Under the pieces are notes generated by a model that had not been told where the DNA came from, did not search any database, and saw only the letters and a program-made list of their open reading frames with translations. A program made the translations under genes and the position numbers. Below, piece by piece: positions 18,603 to 28,132 of a stretch of 64,000 nt of DNA. The stretch lies in contig NZ_SMCO01000001.1 in assembly GCF_004346685.1 (NCBI RefSeq), forward strand, positions 372,001-436,000, given 5' to 3'. How positions within the stretch are numbered: the first letter of the stretch is position 1; each line of letters starts with the position of its first letter. This DNA comes from Sulfurirhabdus autotrophica (lineage in GTDB: Bacteria > Pseudomonadota > Gammaproteobacteria > Burkholderiales > SMCO01).

Positions 18603-19655
18603 TTAGAATTTAAGAACTGAATTCCCATCAATCAGTAGTTTTTCCAAAAAGAGGCTACTGTTCTTCCCGTGTTTCTTGTATATATCGAGCAACTGCTGGC
18701 CCACTTTTGACCAATGATCTTTACCTTGGCAAACTGCTTCTGCCAATGGCTCAATATTTCCTGAAGCCACCCAACTCTGGTACCCCTTCATAGCCCGTGG
18801 AAAAAGCTCTTTGCGCATCCCATTAAAATTAGCAAAGTAAAAATGTAATGAGCTTGCAGCTTCTCTTTCAAGCAGCGCGGGAAGTGTGGAAAGACAATCT
18901 GCCATATGATCACGTACTGCACGCGCCATAATTTCTGCCTTGATTGACGTCAATGTTGACAACATTTCCGACCAACCCTCACCCAACAAATCTCCAGCCA
19001 TACCTTCACCCAGTTCATGCAGAATCATGGCTTCACTTTCATTTTCTGTCATGACCTCAAGCGCTAAATTAGGATTTTTCTGAAAATCATAAAAGCTGAA
19101 TGCACTGGCTTGCGTGTTATCCCGCTTCTTCCAATTCCATTCTTCGAATTTATCCCAGATATATCGTCGGACAGCTTCCCGGCGTAAATATATGGTGCGG
19201 TTTAATAATGCTGCCGGAGGGGAAATTAAATCTCGCGCGTATTCACAACCTGAAACAAGAATAGTAAATCCATTGCGCTTTTCTTCTTTAAGTAACTCAC
19301 CCAGAAAAAAATGCGGCTTGTGAAACCGGCCATACCCTCCGCTATACACATAGCCTTCTGGAAGTAATTTTCGGTTGATTGATTCACTATCAAACGGATC
19401 TTTCAAGTCTGAACCAACGCGCAAAGGAGCATAGGGTGATTCTTCAACGGTATTCCAGAGGTTTTCCCGCTCAACCATCCAGTTACCTAATTCATCCTTG
19501 GGCGGACTTTTACTGTATGGAATATCATTTTCCCATCGATAATACTGTCGCATTTCAAGAAGATAGGTGCACATTGTCATGTTTCGAGCATAACGTGCAT
19601 CCGTGATATAACAGTTTTGCTGGACAGCATCTACAAGATGGTGGAAATTTTGCAT
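18603..19655 (-). CDS. Hypothetical protein (350 aa), partner of the DsrC-like gene
   Basis: A 350-residue soluble protein with no signal peptide or membrane segment. I do not recognise the family. Features that stand out are an aromatic N-terminal third (LLEMRQYYRWENDIPY), a glycine/tyrosine block (LPEGYVYSGGYGRFHKPHF) and a strongly acidic helix ESEAMILHELGEGMAGDLLGE. The HELGEG part has the look of a metal site, but the full HExxH motif is absent. The start has a GGAGAA ribosome site. It is upstream of, and probably co-transcribed with, the tandem DsrC/TusE gene, so a sulfur-related role is a reasonable guess only. Confidence 0.75.
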   Translation of the reverse strand: MQNFHHLVDAVQQNCYITDARYARNMTMCTYLLEMRQYYRWENDIPYSKSPPKDELGNWMVERENLWNTVEESPYAPLRVGSDLKDPFDSESINRKLLPEGYVYSGGYGRFHKPHFFLGELLKEEKRNGFTILVSGCEYARDLISPPAALLNRTIYLRREAVRRYIWDKFEEWNWKKRDNTQASAFSFYDFQKNPNLALEVMTENESEAMILHELGEGMAGDLLGEGWSEMLSTLTSIKAEIMARAVRDHMADCLSTLPALLEREAASSLHFYFANFNGMRKELFPRAMKGYQSWVASGNIEPLAEAVCQGKDHWSKVGQQLLDIYKKHGKNSSLFLEKLLIDGNSVLKF

Positions 19656-19875
19656 AAAACTTTCTCCGTCTTATATCAAGCATATAAACCCCGAAAACTA
19701 AGGGGAATATACAATCAAAATATAGCACAAATGAAGATTTACTATTTTATATGAAGCACTGAGTACGTTAAATATAACGCTGAAAACCATCGTAAAGCAT
19801 CAGAAAATTCTTAACAAGCATTTATTTCAGAGGGGGCTCATTGTAAATGAGAAATCCAGTATTGACCTTACTTGT

Positions 19876-21192
19876 TCAACCAACAAGTTTTGCCCACAAA
19901 TCATGTTCGTCAGAATCAATAATTTCTACTTGAACCAAATCCCCTACTGCCAGCTTTTTAGCATCATCAATAAAAACCAACCCATCAATTTCTGGCGCAT
20001 CTGCTGCACTTCTGGCAACAACGCCTTCCGGCGTAATTTCATCAACAAGTACTATCATTTTCTTACCCACTTTACGTGCTAAGCGATTGGTACTTATGTC
20101 AGCCTGTAACGCCATTAAACGCGCTTTACGCGACTCTTTCACATCTTCTGGTACGTGGTCAGCAAGTTCATTGGCTTTTGCGCCATCTACTGCTGAATAA
20201 GTAAAGCAACCTACCCTGTCCAGTTGTGCTTCAGTCAAGAATGACAGCAACTGTTCAAAATCTTCTTCCGTCTCTCCCGGAAAGCCCACTACGAATGTGC
20301 TGCGAATGGTCAGATCAGGGCAAATTTTTCGCCATGACTGAATTCTTTCCAACGTGTTTTCACTATTCGCAGGCCGTTTCATGGCTTTCAGAATCTTAGG
20401 ACTTGCATGCTGCAAAGGAATATCCAGATATGGCAATATCTTCCCTTCCGCCATGAGTGGAATCACTTCATCTACATGAGGATAAGGGTAAACATAATGT
20501 AAGCGAACCCAAACACCTAATTCCCCTAATGCCTTCACGAGTTCTGTCATACGTGTTTTCAAAGGCTTGCCTTGCCAGAATCCAGTGCGGTATTTCACAT
20601 CCACGCCATAAGCGCTGGTGTCCTGAGAAATCACCAGCAATTCTTTCACGCCCGCTTTTACCAGATTTTCAGCTTCCTGCATCACGTCGCCAACAGGGCG
20701 ACTTACCAGATCACCACGCAATGCCGGGATAATGCAGAAGGTACAGCGATGATTGCAGCCCTCGGAAATCTTCAGATAAGCGAAATGCTTGGGCGTCAGT
20801 CGCACACCTTGCGGTGGAATCAAACTGGTATAAGGATCATGTGGCTGAGGTAAATGTTCATGAACGGCTGACATGACTTCATGTGTTGCATGAGGGCCTG
20901 TTACAGCCAGCACTTGAGGGTGCGCTTTCTTTACCACATCCCCTTTTGCACCCAGACAACCCGTTACAATCACTTTTCCATTCTCGGCCAAAGCTTCACC
21001 AATAGCATCCAAAGACTCTTCTACCGCAGCGTCAATAAATCCACAGGTATTAACCACAACCAGGTTTGCATCCTGATAGCTCCCCACGATCTCATAACCT
21101 TCCGCTCGCAACTGGGTCAGAATGTGCTCGGAATCGACCGTTGCCTTTGGGCACCCAAGGGAAACAAAACCAACTTTAGGAATAGCTTTCAT
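19876..21192 (-). CDS. rimO: Ribosomal protein S12 methylthiotransferase RimO
   Basis: A 438-residue radical-SAM enzyme that adds a methylthio group to an aspartate of ribosomal protein S12. The N-terminal MTTase domain starts [16 protein letters not shown] and has VVNTCGFID and [10 protein letters not shown], which bind the second iron-sulfur cluster. The radical-SAM motif is CNHRCTFC. The C-terminal TRAM domain ends [17 protein letters not shown]. It is complete and stands alone. Confidence 0.96.
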   Translation of the reverse strand: MKAIPKVGFVSLGCPKATVDSEHILTQLRAEGYEIVGSYQDANLVVVNTCGFIDAAVEESLDAIGEALAENGKVIVTGCLGAKGDVVKKAHPQVLAVTGPHATHEVMSAVHEHLPQPHDPYTSLIPPQGVRLTPKHFAYLKISEGCNHRCTFCIIPALRGDLVSRPVGDVMQEAENLVKAGVKELLVISQDTSAYGVDVKYRTGFWQGKPLKTRMTELVKALGELGVWVRLHYVYPYPHVDEVIPLMAEGKILPYLDIPLQHASPKILKAMKRPANSENTLERIQSWRKICPDLTIRSTFVVGFPGETEEDFEQLLSFLTEAQLDRVGCFTYSAVDGAKANELADHVPEDVKESRKARLMALQADISTNRLARKVGKKMIVLVDEITPEGVVARSAADAPEIDGLVFIDDAKKLAVGDLVQVEIIDSDEHDLWAKLVG

Positions 21193-21350
21193 ATCAATTC
21201 ATTCTCAATAAAAATTCTGGGTTCGCGCAAAACGAAAAAATCATTTACATATTGCAGTTTGCCGAGCTGAACGATACATATTCACTCTACAAAACTTAAT
21301 TTTTTTCCAGCAGGTATAATTACTTTCATCTACACAACCTTGGTGCAACT

Positions 21351-21572
21351 TTGTATATTATTGCTATTGCCTGGATTTACATCATCTTTATGATGGCTAT
21401 TACCGCCAAAAGTTTTTTCGGAGGTCTCATGACCTTCATCTGGTACGGTATTTTGCCGTGTGCGCTATTTTTGTGGGTGTTTGGAACGCCTCAACGCAAA
21501 AGAACCAAACTACGCAAGATCGCCGAGCAGAAACTTAATCAGCCCGATACTACCAATACCAAGCCCGATTAA
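21351..21572 (+). CDS. Small conserved membrane protein
   Basis: A 73-residue protein with two membrane segments (IIAIAWIYIIFMMAIT and FIWYGILPCALFLWVFG) and a basic cytoplasmic tail (TPQRKRTKLRKIAEQK). The start is a TTG at 21351 with no clear ribosome site. A TATAAT (21315-21320) lies just upstream. Short betaproteobacterial membrane proteins of this layout exist, with unknown function. Its last 63 bp overlap, tail to tail, the end of the ZIP transporter gene. Confidence 0.65.
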   Translation: MYIIAIAWIYIIFMMAITAKSFFGGLMTFIWYGILPCALFLWVFGTPQRKRTKLRKIAEQKLNQPDTTNTKPD

Positions 21573-22331
21573 AGTCACTTGTTGTACAGTTGCATGCAGT
21601 TCAGTGCGCTTGTGCAATCCCGGAATCAGATCTGCTACAGCCACATACAACATGCTGGCTGAAGCAATACCCAGCACAAACGGCACCCAGTCCTGCATGG
21701 ATTGCAAAGCAAAATAACCTAAAACGCCCCCAACAATCGTGGCGGCACTCGACAGTAAATTAAAAATTAACGCTTGCCTTTTGGTATACCCGGAATGCAG
21801 CAAAATAAGGAAATCCCCTACTTCCTGCGGGATTTCATGTGCGATGATGGCAAGCGATGTCACGACGCCCAACTGGAAATCAGCCATAAATGCCGCGGCA
21901 ATAATAATTCCATCCACAAAGTTATGGAAAGTATCACCCACCATGATCATGATACCACTTCTGCCATGGTCACTGTGGTCAGCATGAGCACTATGGGAAT
22001 GGCCTCCAGTATGCTCGCCATGATCAGAGTCAGGTGTATGGACTTCGCATTCATGACCGTGACAATGACGCCAGATAACCAGCTTCTCCAGTATAAAGAA
22101 AAGCAGAATACCAAACAGAATAGTTGCCGCCATGTGCTCAATATTTTTTGTTAATTCAAACGCATGGGGCAATATTTCAAGAAAAACAGCGCCAAGCAAC
22201 GCACCAATGGCATAGCTGATCAACATCGGCACCCAAGAGGCGCGCGCCGATAAAGCGACAATTGCAGCAAAGGCTACACTAAGCACGCCACCGAGCAGGC
22301 TGGCTAAAATGATGGCAAGGAGAGTTGGCAC
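21510..22331 (-). CDS. ZIP-family metal transporter
   Basis: A 273-residue inner-membrane metal permease of the ZIP family, probably for zinc or a similar divalent cation. About eight membrane segments are expected. The two signature helices are present: GDTFHNFVDGIIIAAAF (helix IV) and AIIAHEIPQEVGDFLILL (helix V), with the metal-binding His, Asp and Glu. A His-rich loop lies between (HCHGHECEVH, then HTGGHSHSAHADHSDHG at about 115-130). Direction of transport is not clear from sequence. Its 3' end overlaps the small membrane-protein gene on the other strand. Confidence 0.9.
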   Translation of the reverse strand: MPTLLAIILASLLGGVLSVAFAAIVALSARASWVPMLISYAIGALLGAVFLEILPHAFELTKNIEHMAATILFGILLFFILEKLVIWRHCHGHECEVHTPDSDHGEHTGGHSHSAHADHSDHGRSGIMIMVGDTFHNFVDGIIIAAAFMADFQLGVVTSLAIIAHEIPQEVGDFLILLHSGYTKRQALIFNLLSSAATIVGGVLGYFALQSMQDWVPFVLGIASASMLYVAVADLIPGLHKRTELHATVQQVTLIGLGIGSIGLIKFLLGDLA

Positions 22332-22374
22332 GATGAATGACTGAGCGTAAAATTTTTGTATTATACGCTATGTG

Positions 22375-23124
22375 TCAAGTATCGTCAGATAGCCAGATCA
22401 ATGAAGCCATGCGACCTGTCACACCATCCCGACGATAGGAAAAAAAGGTTTCGTTATCTGTGTAAGTACAGAAATTACCACCGTAAACTCGCGTTATACC
22501 CAGGGCTGCAAGTCTCTGCCTTGCTAACAAATAGATATCAGCAAGCCATTTACTTTCGCCATGAGGTACAAATGCATCCTGCGCAGCAGCGTCATGATCC
22601 ATGAATGCCTGCCGCACTTCTTCTCCCACTTCAAAACGCTTAGGACCTATAGCCGGCCCAAGATAAGCCATCAACGAAACAGGGGGTACATGCATTGATT
22701 TTACCGTGCACTCTATGACACCGGAAACCAGTCCTCGCCATCCGGCATGGGCGGCACCCACAACCGTTCCAGCATCATCACAAAGTAAAACTGGCAGGCA
22801 ATCAGCAGTCATGACAGCACACACGTTATTTTTCGAATGTGATACACAGGCATCTGCTTCTATTACACCATCTGCCAAAATATCAGCATTCGCTACATGT
22901 ACCCCATGCACTTGTTTAAGCCAAACTGGCTCATTCGGTAAAAGTAGACGCAAAATAGCGCGGTTTTGGTTAACTGCATCCGATGCGTCACCAACGTGAT
23001 CGCCCAGATTCATTTCTGCATAAGGCGCGTCACTCACACCACCGTTACGCGTAGTGATGATAGCTTTAACTGTAGATGGCGCATCCCAATCAGGGATAAT
23101 CAGCTCATTGCTTGCTTTGTTCAT
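22375..23124 (-). CDS. pgeF: Peptidoglycan editing factor / multicopper-oxidase-like laccase domain protein
   Basis: A 249-residue protein of the YfiH/PgeF (DUF152) family. The E. coli member removes mis-inserted residues from cell-wall precursors, and other members have purine nucleoside or laccase-like activity. The metal ligands are in WLKQVHGV, MTADCLPVLL and AAHAGWRGL. GPAIGPKRFEVG follows. The frame opens at 23196, but the ATG at 23124 (MNKASNELIIPDW) fits the family. It overlaps the end of rluD by 20 bp, implying translational coupling, the usual arrangement in proteobacteria. Confidence 0.92.
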   Translation of the reverse strand: MNKASNELIIPDWDAPSTVKAIITTRNGGVSDAPYAEMNLGDHVGDASDAVNQNRAILRLLLPNEPVWLKQVHGVHVANADILADGVIEADACVSHSKNNVCAVMTADCLPVLLCDDAGTVVGAAHAGWRGLVSGVIECTVKSMHVPPVSLMAYLGPAIGPKRFEVGEEVRQAFMDHDAAAQDAFVPHGESKWLADIYLLARQRLAALGITRVYGGNFCTYTDNETFFSYRRDGVTGRMASLIWLSDDT

Positions 23125-24103
23125 CAGTTTTTCGTAATACTTCCAGCAAATCAACCATATCTTGTGGCATTTCAGCTTCCCATTCCATTGGCTCATGCGT
23201 AACCGGATGAATCAACCCAAGACGCGTTGCATGCAGGGCTTGTCTGCCGAAAAGTCGAATAGGCTCCCGCAATTCGGGATTAACATGGGCGGTTTGACCT
23301 ATATAAACCTGATCTCCCGCCAATGGGTGCCCTATCGATTGCATATGCACGCGAATCTGGTGCGTACGACCCGTTTCAAGACGGCATTGAACTAGTGTAT
23401 GACCAGAAAAATTCTCAAGCACGTGGTAATAGGTGATTGCCGGTTTGCCGTTTCTCACAACGGCCATTTTGGTACGTGATTTCGGGTGACGTCCGATTGG
23501 TGTTACCACTTTTCCGTCCTGAGTGATTTGCCCGCGTGCAATCGCCAAATATTCACGTTTAACGGTGCGTGCCTGCAATTGCCTTACCAGGTCGGTCTGC
23601 GCTGTAAGGGTTTTAGCCACAACCAGCAAGCCACTCGTATCTTTATCCAGCCTGTGCACAATGCCCGCACGAGGTACCTGTGACACTTGTGGTGCATGGT
23701 GCAACAATGCGTTAAGCAATGTTCCTTGCCAGTTTCCACTGCCAGGATGCACCACCAGACCAGCCGGTTTATTGACAATCAATATTGTATCGTCTTCATA
23801 AACAACGTTCAGCGCAATTTCTTCCGCCAGATAGGGCATCTCCGAGGGGTGAACTTCAGGGATCACACTGATATTTTCACCTCCCCAGACTTTTTGTTTG
23901 GCAATAGCTGGTTTATCATCCACCATGACCTTTTCTTCCTTGATCCACGTTTGCAAGCGGCTTCTGGAATAGTCGGGTAATAATGACTGCAAGGCTTGAT
24001 CTAATCGAAATCCGGCACAACTATCAGGAATGACTATATCAATCCGTTCTGCGTCGTCGTCGTTTAGGTTATAATCAGAAAAATTTTCTACGGGTTGGCT
24101 CAT
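23105..24103 (-). CDS. rluD: Ribosomal large subunit pseudouridine synthase D
   Basis: A 332-residue pseudouridine synthase that modifies helix 69 of 23S rRNA. An N-terminal S4 RNA-binding domain (about 28-90; FRLDQALQSLLPDYSRSRLQTWI) precedes the catalytic domain with the active-site Asp in GIVHRLDKDTSGLLVVAKT. The ending blocks GRTHQIRVHMQSIGHPLAGD and ALHATRLGLIHP are intact. Its ATG shares two bases with the divergent bamD ATG at 24101-24104. pgeF overlaps its 3' end. Confidence 0.96.
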   Translation of the reverse strand: MSQPVENFSDYNLNDDDAERIDIVIPDSCAGFRLDQALQSLLPDYSRSRLQTWIKEEKVMVDDKPAIAKQKVWGGENISVIPEVHPSEMPYLAEEIALNVVYEDDTILIVNKPAGLVVHPGSGNWQGTLLNALLHHAPQVSQVPRAGIVHRLDKDTSGLLVVAKTLTAQTDLVRQLQARTVKREYLAIARGQITQDGKVVTPIGRHPKSRTKMAVVRNGKPAITYYHVLENFSGHTLVQCRLETGRTHQIRVHMQSIGHPLAGDQVYIGQTAHVNPELREPIRLFGRQALHATRLGLIHPVTHEPMEWEAEMPQDMVDLLEVLRKTDEQSKQ

Positions 24104-24887
24104 GAAACAGATTTTAGCGTTATTTCTACTATTAATGGTAACGGCGTGTGGTTTACTGCCAGAAGTTCAGGACGAAACCAAAAACTGGTCGGCCCAAAAG
24201 CTCTACACCTCAGCAAAAGAGGAGATGAACGACAGTAACTACGAAAAAGCCATCAAGTATTTTGAAACTTTGGAAGCACGTTATCCCTATGGCCGTTATT
24301 CCCAACAGGCACAACTGGAAATAGCCTATGCTTATTACAAATCAAGTGAGCCGGTTTCTGCTATTGCTGCAGCAGATCGATTCATCAAGTTACACCCTAA
24401 CCATCCTTATGTTGACTATGCATACTATCTTAAAGGGCTAGTTAACTTCAACGAAGATAAAGGGTTGTTTGCCGTGTTGAGTGATCAGGATATGACACAG
24501 CGCGATCCAAAAGCCGCACGAGAGGCATTTGAATCATTCAAGGAACTGGTTACCCGCTTCCCGGACAGCAAATATACACCAGATGCTGCTGCTCGAATGA
24601 AATATTTGGTTAATGCACTTGCTTACCATGATGTTCATGTGGCGCGTTATTACGTTAAGCGTGGCGCTTATGTAGCCGCGGCTAACCGTGCTCAATCGGT
24701 TGTGAAGAATTTCCCGCAATCCCCTGCACAAGAAGAAGCGCTAGCATTGATGGTTAAATCCTACGATGCTTTAGGTTTAAAAGAGTTGCGTGATGACGCT
24801 CACCGCATTCTGAAACTTAATTTTCCAAAGAGCGCTTATTTGACTGGTTACTCACCTGAGACAAAAGACTGGTGGAAGTTTTGGTAA
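24102..24887 (+). CDS. bamD: Outer-membrane assembly lipoprotein BamD
   Basis: A 261-residue lipoprotein of the BAM complex, which inserts beta-barrels into the outer membrane. The signal peptide ends in the lipobox VTAC (Cys16). TPR-like repeats follow: AKEEMNDSNYEKAIKYFETL, RYPYGRYSQQAQLEIAYAYY, FIKLHPNHPYVDYAYYLKG and RFPDSKYTPDAAARM. Length matches the family. A TATAAT at 24070-24075, inside rluD, is the likely -10 of its promoter. A bidirectional terminator follows. Confidence 0.95.
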   Translation: MKQILALFLLLMVTACGLLPEVQDETKNWSAQKLYTSAKEEMNDSNYEKAIKYFETLEARYPYGRYSQQAQLEIAYAYYKSSEPVSAIAAADRFIKLHPNHPYVDYAYYLKGLVNFNEDKGLFAVLSDQDMTQRDPKAAREAFESFKELVTRFPDSKYTPDAAARMKYLVNALAYHDVHVARYYVKRGAYVAAANRAQSVVKNFPQSPAQEEALALMVKSYDALGLKELRDDAHRILKLNFPKSAYLTGYSPETKDWWKFW

Positions 24888-24981
24888 AACCCCTCATTTG
24901 AATGGGATTACTTTGAATAAACACCATTTTTCACATAGCTAAACCTTAGATTTACGCTGGCTGGTGTGTTAAATGAAATTT

Positions 24982-25013
24982 AAAAGCCCTTGACGATACG
25001 CCAAGGGCTTTTT
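24982..25013. terminator. Bidirectional intrinsic terminator between bamD and glnB
   Basis: Arms AAAAGCCCTTG (24982-24992) and CAAGGGCTTTT (25002-25012) with a 9-nt loop. The A-run on one side and T-run on the other let it work for both the plus-strand bamD and minus-strand glnB transcripts. Confidence 0.88.
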
Positions 25014-25033
25014 GTTTGGGCAACCAATTCGTA

Positions 25034-25375
<342 letters not shown>

Positions 25376-25407
25376 TCACTCCTGAGTGTTCGACTTTGTT
25401 CTGCTGA

Positions 25408-27012
25408 CTAAAATTTTGGTTTATATCTGGATGTTATAGGATAACGTCGATCCTTGCCAAATCCACGATGTGTAATACGTATACCAACCGGTGCCTGACG
25501 ACGCTTATACTCATTAATATCAATCAGGCGGGTTACCCGGCGCACATCTGCTTCTGTATAACCTGCAGCGATAATTTCTTGCGGACACAAATCATGCTCG
25601 ACGTATTTCTCCATGATTGCATCAAGAATCTCATAAGGTGGCAAGGCATCCTGATCTGTCTGGTCTTCACGCAATTCTGCTGATGGCGGCCGTGTAATCA
25701 CCCGTTCAGGTATCACCGCACCCAAACTGTTTCGATAACGCGCAAGACGGTACACCAATGTTTTCGGGACATCTTTCAACACAGCAAAACCGCCAGCCAT
25801 ATCACCATATAAAGTGGCATAACCAACTGCCATTTCGCTTTTGTTGCCGGTTGTTAATACAATCGTGCCATACTTGTTGGACATCGCCATCAGCAATGTA
25901 CCGCGAATCCGCGCCTGAATATTTTCTTCAGTAGTATCAAAAGGCAGGTCATTAAATTCATCTGACAGGCTGTTCATGAATGAGTCAAACATTGGTTTAA
26001 TCGATATTTCGCTGTAGCGCACACCCAAAGTTTCGGCCATGATGCGCGCATCTTCCAAACTGATATCCGCAGTAAACTGGGAAGGCATCATGACAGCATG
26101 AACTTTATCAGCACCCAGCGCATCGACCGCCACTGCCAGTACCATGGCAGAGTCTATCCCGCCAGAAAGTCCGAGTTCAATCCCCGGGAAACCATTTTTA
26201 CCGACATAATCCTTCACACCTTGGCACAATGCTTCATATGCACTGGCTTCCAGTGATAACAGGGGCAAAATTTCCCCTTTTACAGGCATGCCATTTTCAA
26301 GGGTTATGATCCCTAGCGTTTCTTGAAACCCAGCAAATTGATGGGTCAGTTCTCCACTGCTATCCATCGCAAAGGAAGCACCATCAAACACCAGTTCATC
26401 CTGCCCGCCAAACAAATTGCAATAAACTGCTGACATGCCAGTCTCAGCAATGCGTTCGCGCACAACCCGATAGCGTGATGCCTGTTTTTCCAGATGAAAG
26501 GGTGAAGCATTCAGCACGAGCAAAACCTGTGCGCCAGCTTTACGTGCAAATGAAGCCGCTTCTGCATCCCAAACATCGGCGCAAATATTGATACCAAACT
26601 TCACGCCATCCAGTTCAAAAACGCAGGGCTCACTACTGGGAGAAAAATAACGCACCTCATCGAATACCGTGTGATTAGGCAGACAATGCTTATGATAAGT
26701 GGCCACCACTTTACCATCTTGCAATACCGAAGCTGCGTTATAACGCTTATTTTCATCCCAGTGGGGATGCCCCACAATTACGGTAATACCTTCAATATTT
26801 GAGGCAAGTTTACTTAACACATGGTCACAGGCATCATAAAACCCTGATCTGAGCAACAAATCTTCAGGCGAATAACCTGAAAGCGCCAGTTCAGGTGTTA
26901 ACAGTATGGTTGCTCCTTGTGCTTTAGCTTGATTGGCAAAATCGAGAATTTTGTCGGCATTGCCTTCAAGATCACCAACAATACAATTTATTTGGGCTAT
27001 GGCTATTTTCAT
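25408..27012 (-). CDS. nadE: Glutamine-dependent NAD+ synthetase
   Basis: A 534-residue two-domain enzyme that makes NAD+ from nicotinate adenine dinucleotide with glutamine as the nitrogen source. The N-terminal nitrilase-type glutaminase (about 1-260) has its Glu in LLTPELALSGY, Lys in YHKHCLPNH and Cys in INICADVWD. The C-terminal synthetase has the P-loop LGLSGGIDSAMVLAVAVDAL and TTGNKSEMAVGYATLYGD. It is complete and upstream of glnB. Confidence 0.96.
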   Translation of the reverse strand: MKIAIAQINCIVGDLEGNADKILDFANQAKAQGATILLTPELALSGYSPEDLLLRSGFYDACDHVLSKLASNIEGITVIVGHPHWDENKRYNAASVLQDGKVVATYHKHCLPNHTVFDEVRYFSPSSEPCVFELDGVKFGINICADVWDAEAASFARKAGAQVLLVLNASPFHLEKQASRYRVVRERIAETGMSAVYCNLFGGQDELVFDGASFAMDSSGELTHQFAGFQETLGIITLENGMPVKGEILPLLSLEASAYEALCQGVKDYVGKNGFPGIELGLSGGIDSAMVLAVAVDALGADKVHAVMMPSQFTADISLEDARIMAETLGVRYSEISIKPMFDSFMNSLSDEFNDLPFDTTEENIQARIRGTLLMAMSNKYGTIVLTTGNKSEMAVGYATLYGDMAGGFAVLKDVPKTLVYRLARYRNSLGAVIPERVITRPPSAELREDQTDQDALPPYEILDAIMEKYVEHDLCPQEIIAAGYTEADVRRVTRLIDINEYKRRQAPVGIRITHRGFGKDRRYPITSRYKPKF

Positions 27013-27148
27013 GACCTAACCGCTCCATATGCCCGGAATATATGCATCAGTCTTAATAACTCACACAACCCATCAATACAGCCATTCCATACAAAATGAG
27101 ATAACCGGGTAAAAAGTTCATTATTTCCTGAACCTTTACTTATGTTGC

Positions 27149-28030
27149 TCAAGGTTTTTTCCCGGCAATTGCGGCCACCATGGCCTCTCCAATTTCGGCT
27201 GGAGATTTGGCTACAACTACACCTGCCTGTTCCAGCGCCTTGATTTTATCTTCTGCCAAACCGCTGCCTGCAGAAATGATAGCGCCGGCGTGGCCCATTC
27301 GTTTACCTTTGGGTGCAGTCTGCCCTGCAATATAACCGGCTACGGGTTTAGAAACATGCGATTTGATGTAGTCTGCTGCTTCTTCTTCACGGGTTCCGCC
27401 AATCTCACCTACCATAATTATCGCTTCGGTTTCAGGGTCGTTCTGGAACATTTCCAGACAGTCAATAAAATCCAGACCTTTAATCGGATCACCACCAATG
27501 CCAACGCAGGTGGTTTGCCCTAAGCCTAACTGTGTTGTCTGATAAACGGCTTCATAGGTTAACGTGCCGGAGCGGGACACAATCCCCACCTTACCGCGTT
27601 GATGAATAAAACCAGGCATAATGCCGATCTTGCATTCATCCGGTGTAATCACACCCGGGCAATTCGGGCCGATCAATTTGGCACCATTGGCCCTGATTGC
27701 TGCCTTTACATTGAGCATATCCAGCACCGGAATACCTTCCGTGATGCACACTATCACTTCTATACCTGCATCTGCCGCTTCCATCACTGAATCCGCAGCA
27801 TAGAGCGAAGGCACATAGATTACGCTAGCATTTGCGCCGGTTTCTCGAACAGCTTCACGCATGGTATTAAACACGGGTAAATCCAGATGTTTCTGTCCGC
27901 CTTTTCCAGGTGTTACGCCACCCACCATCTTCGTGCCATAGGCAATTGCCTGTTCCGAATGAAAAGAACCTTGTTTGCCGGTAAATCCCTGGCACAGAAC
28001 TTTGGTGTTTTTATTGATTAAAATGCTCAT
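27149..28030 (-). CDS. sucD: Succinyl-CoA synthetase alpha subunit
   Basis: A 293-residue subunit that binds CoA and carries the phosphorylated His. It forms succinate and nucleotide triphosphate from succinyl-CoA in the citric-acid cycle. Visible motifs are [38 protein letters not shown] and the active-site His in [12 protein letters not shown]. The frame starts with a TTG at 28036, but the ATG at 28030 has an AGGA ribosome site. It lies about 100 bp downstream of sucC. Confidence 0.96.
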   Translation of the reverse strand: MSILINKNTKVLCQGFTGKQGSFHSEQAIAYGTKMVGGVTPGKGGQKHLDLPVFNTMREAVRETGANASVIYVPSLYAADSVMEAADAGIEVIVCITEGIPVLDMLNVKAAIRANGAKLIGPNCPGVITPDECKIGIMPGFIHQRGKVGIVSRSGTLTYEAVYQTTQLGLGQTTCVGIGGDPIKGLDFIDCLEMFQNDPETEAIIMVGEIGGTREEEAADYIKSHVSKPVAGYIAGQTAPKGKRMGHAGAIISAGSGLAEDKIKALEQAGVVVAKSPAEIGEAMVAAIAGKKP

Positions 28031-28132
28031 CTTCAATCCTAAAGTTTTTATTCGCTGCTGATCAGACTGACAGATTTAAGGAAAATATCATGCCATTACC
28101 TATTAACCAGACGCTTGTTCAGCGGCTAAAAA

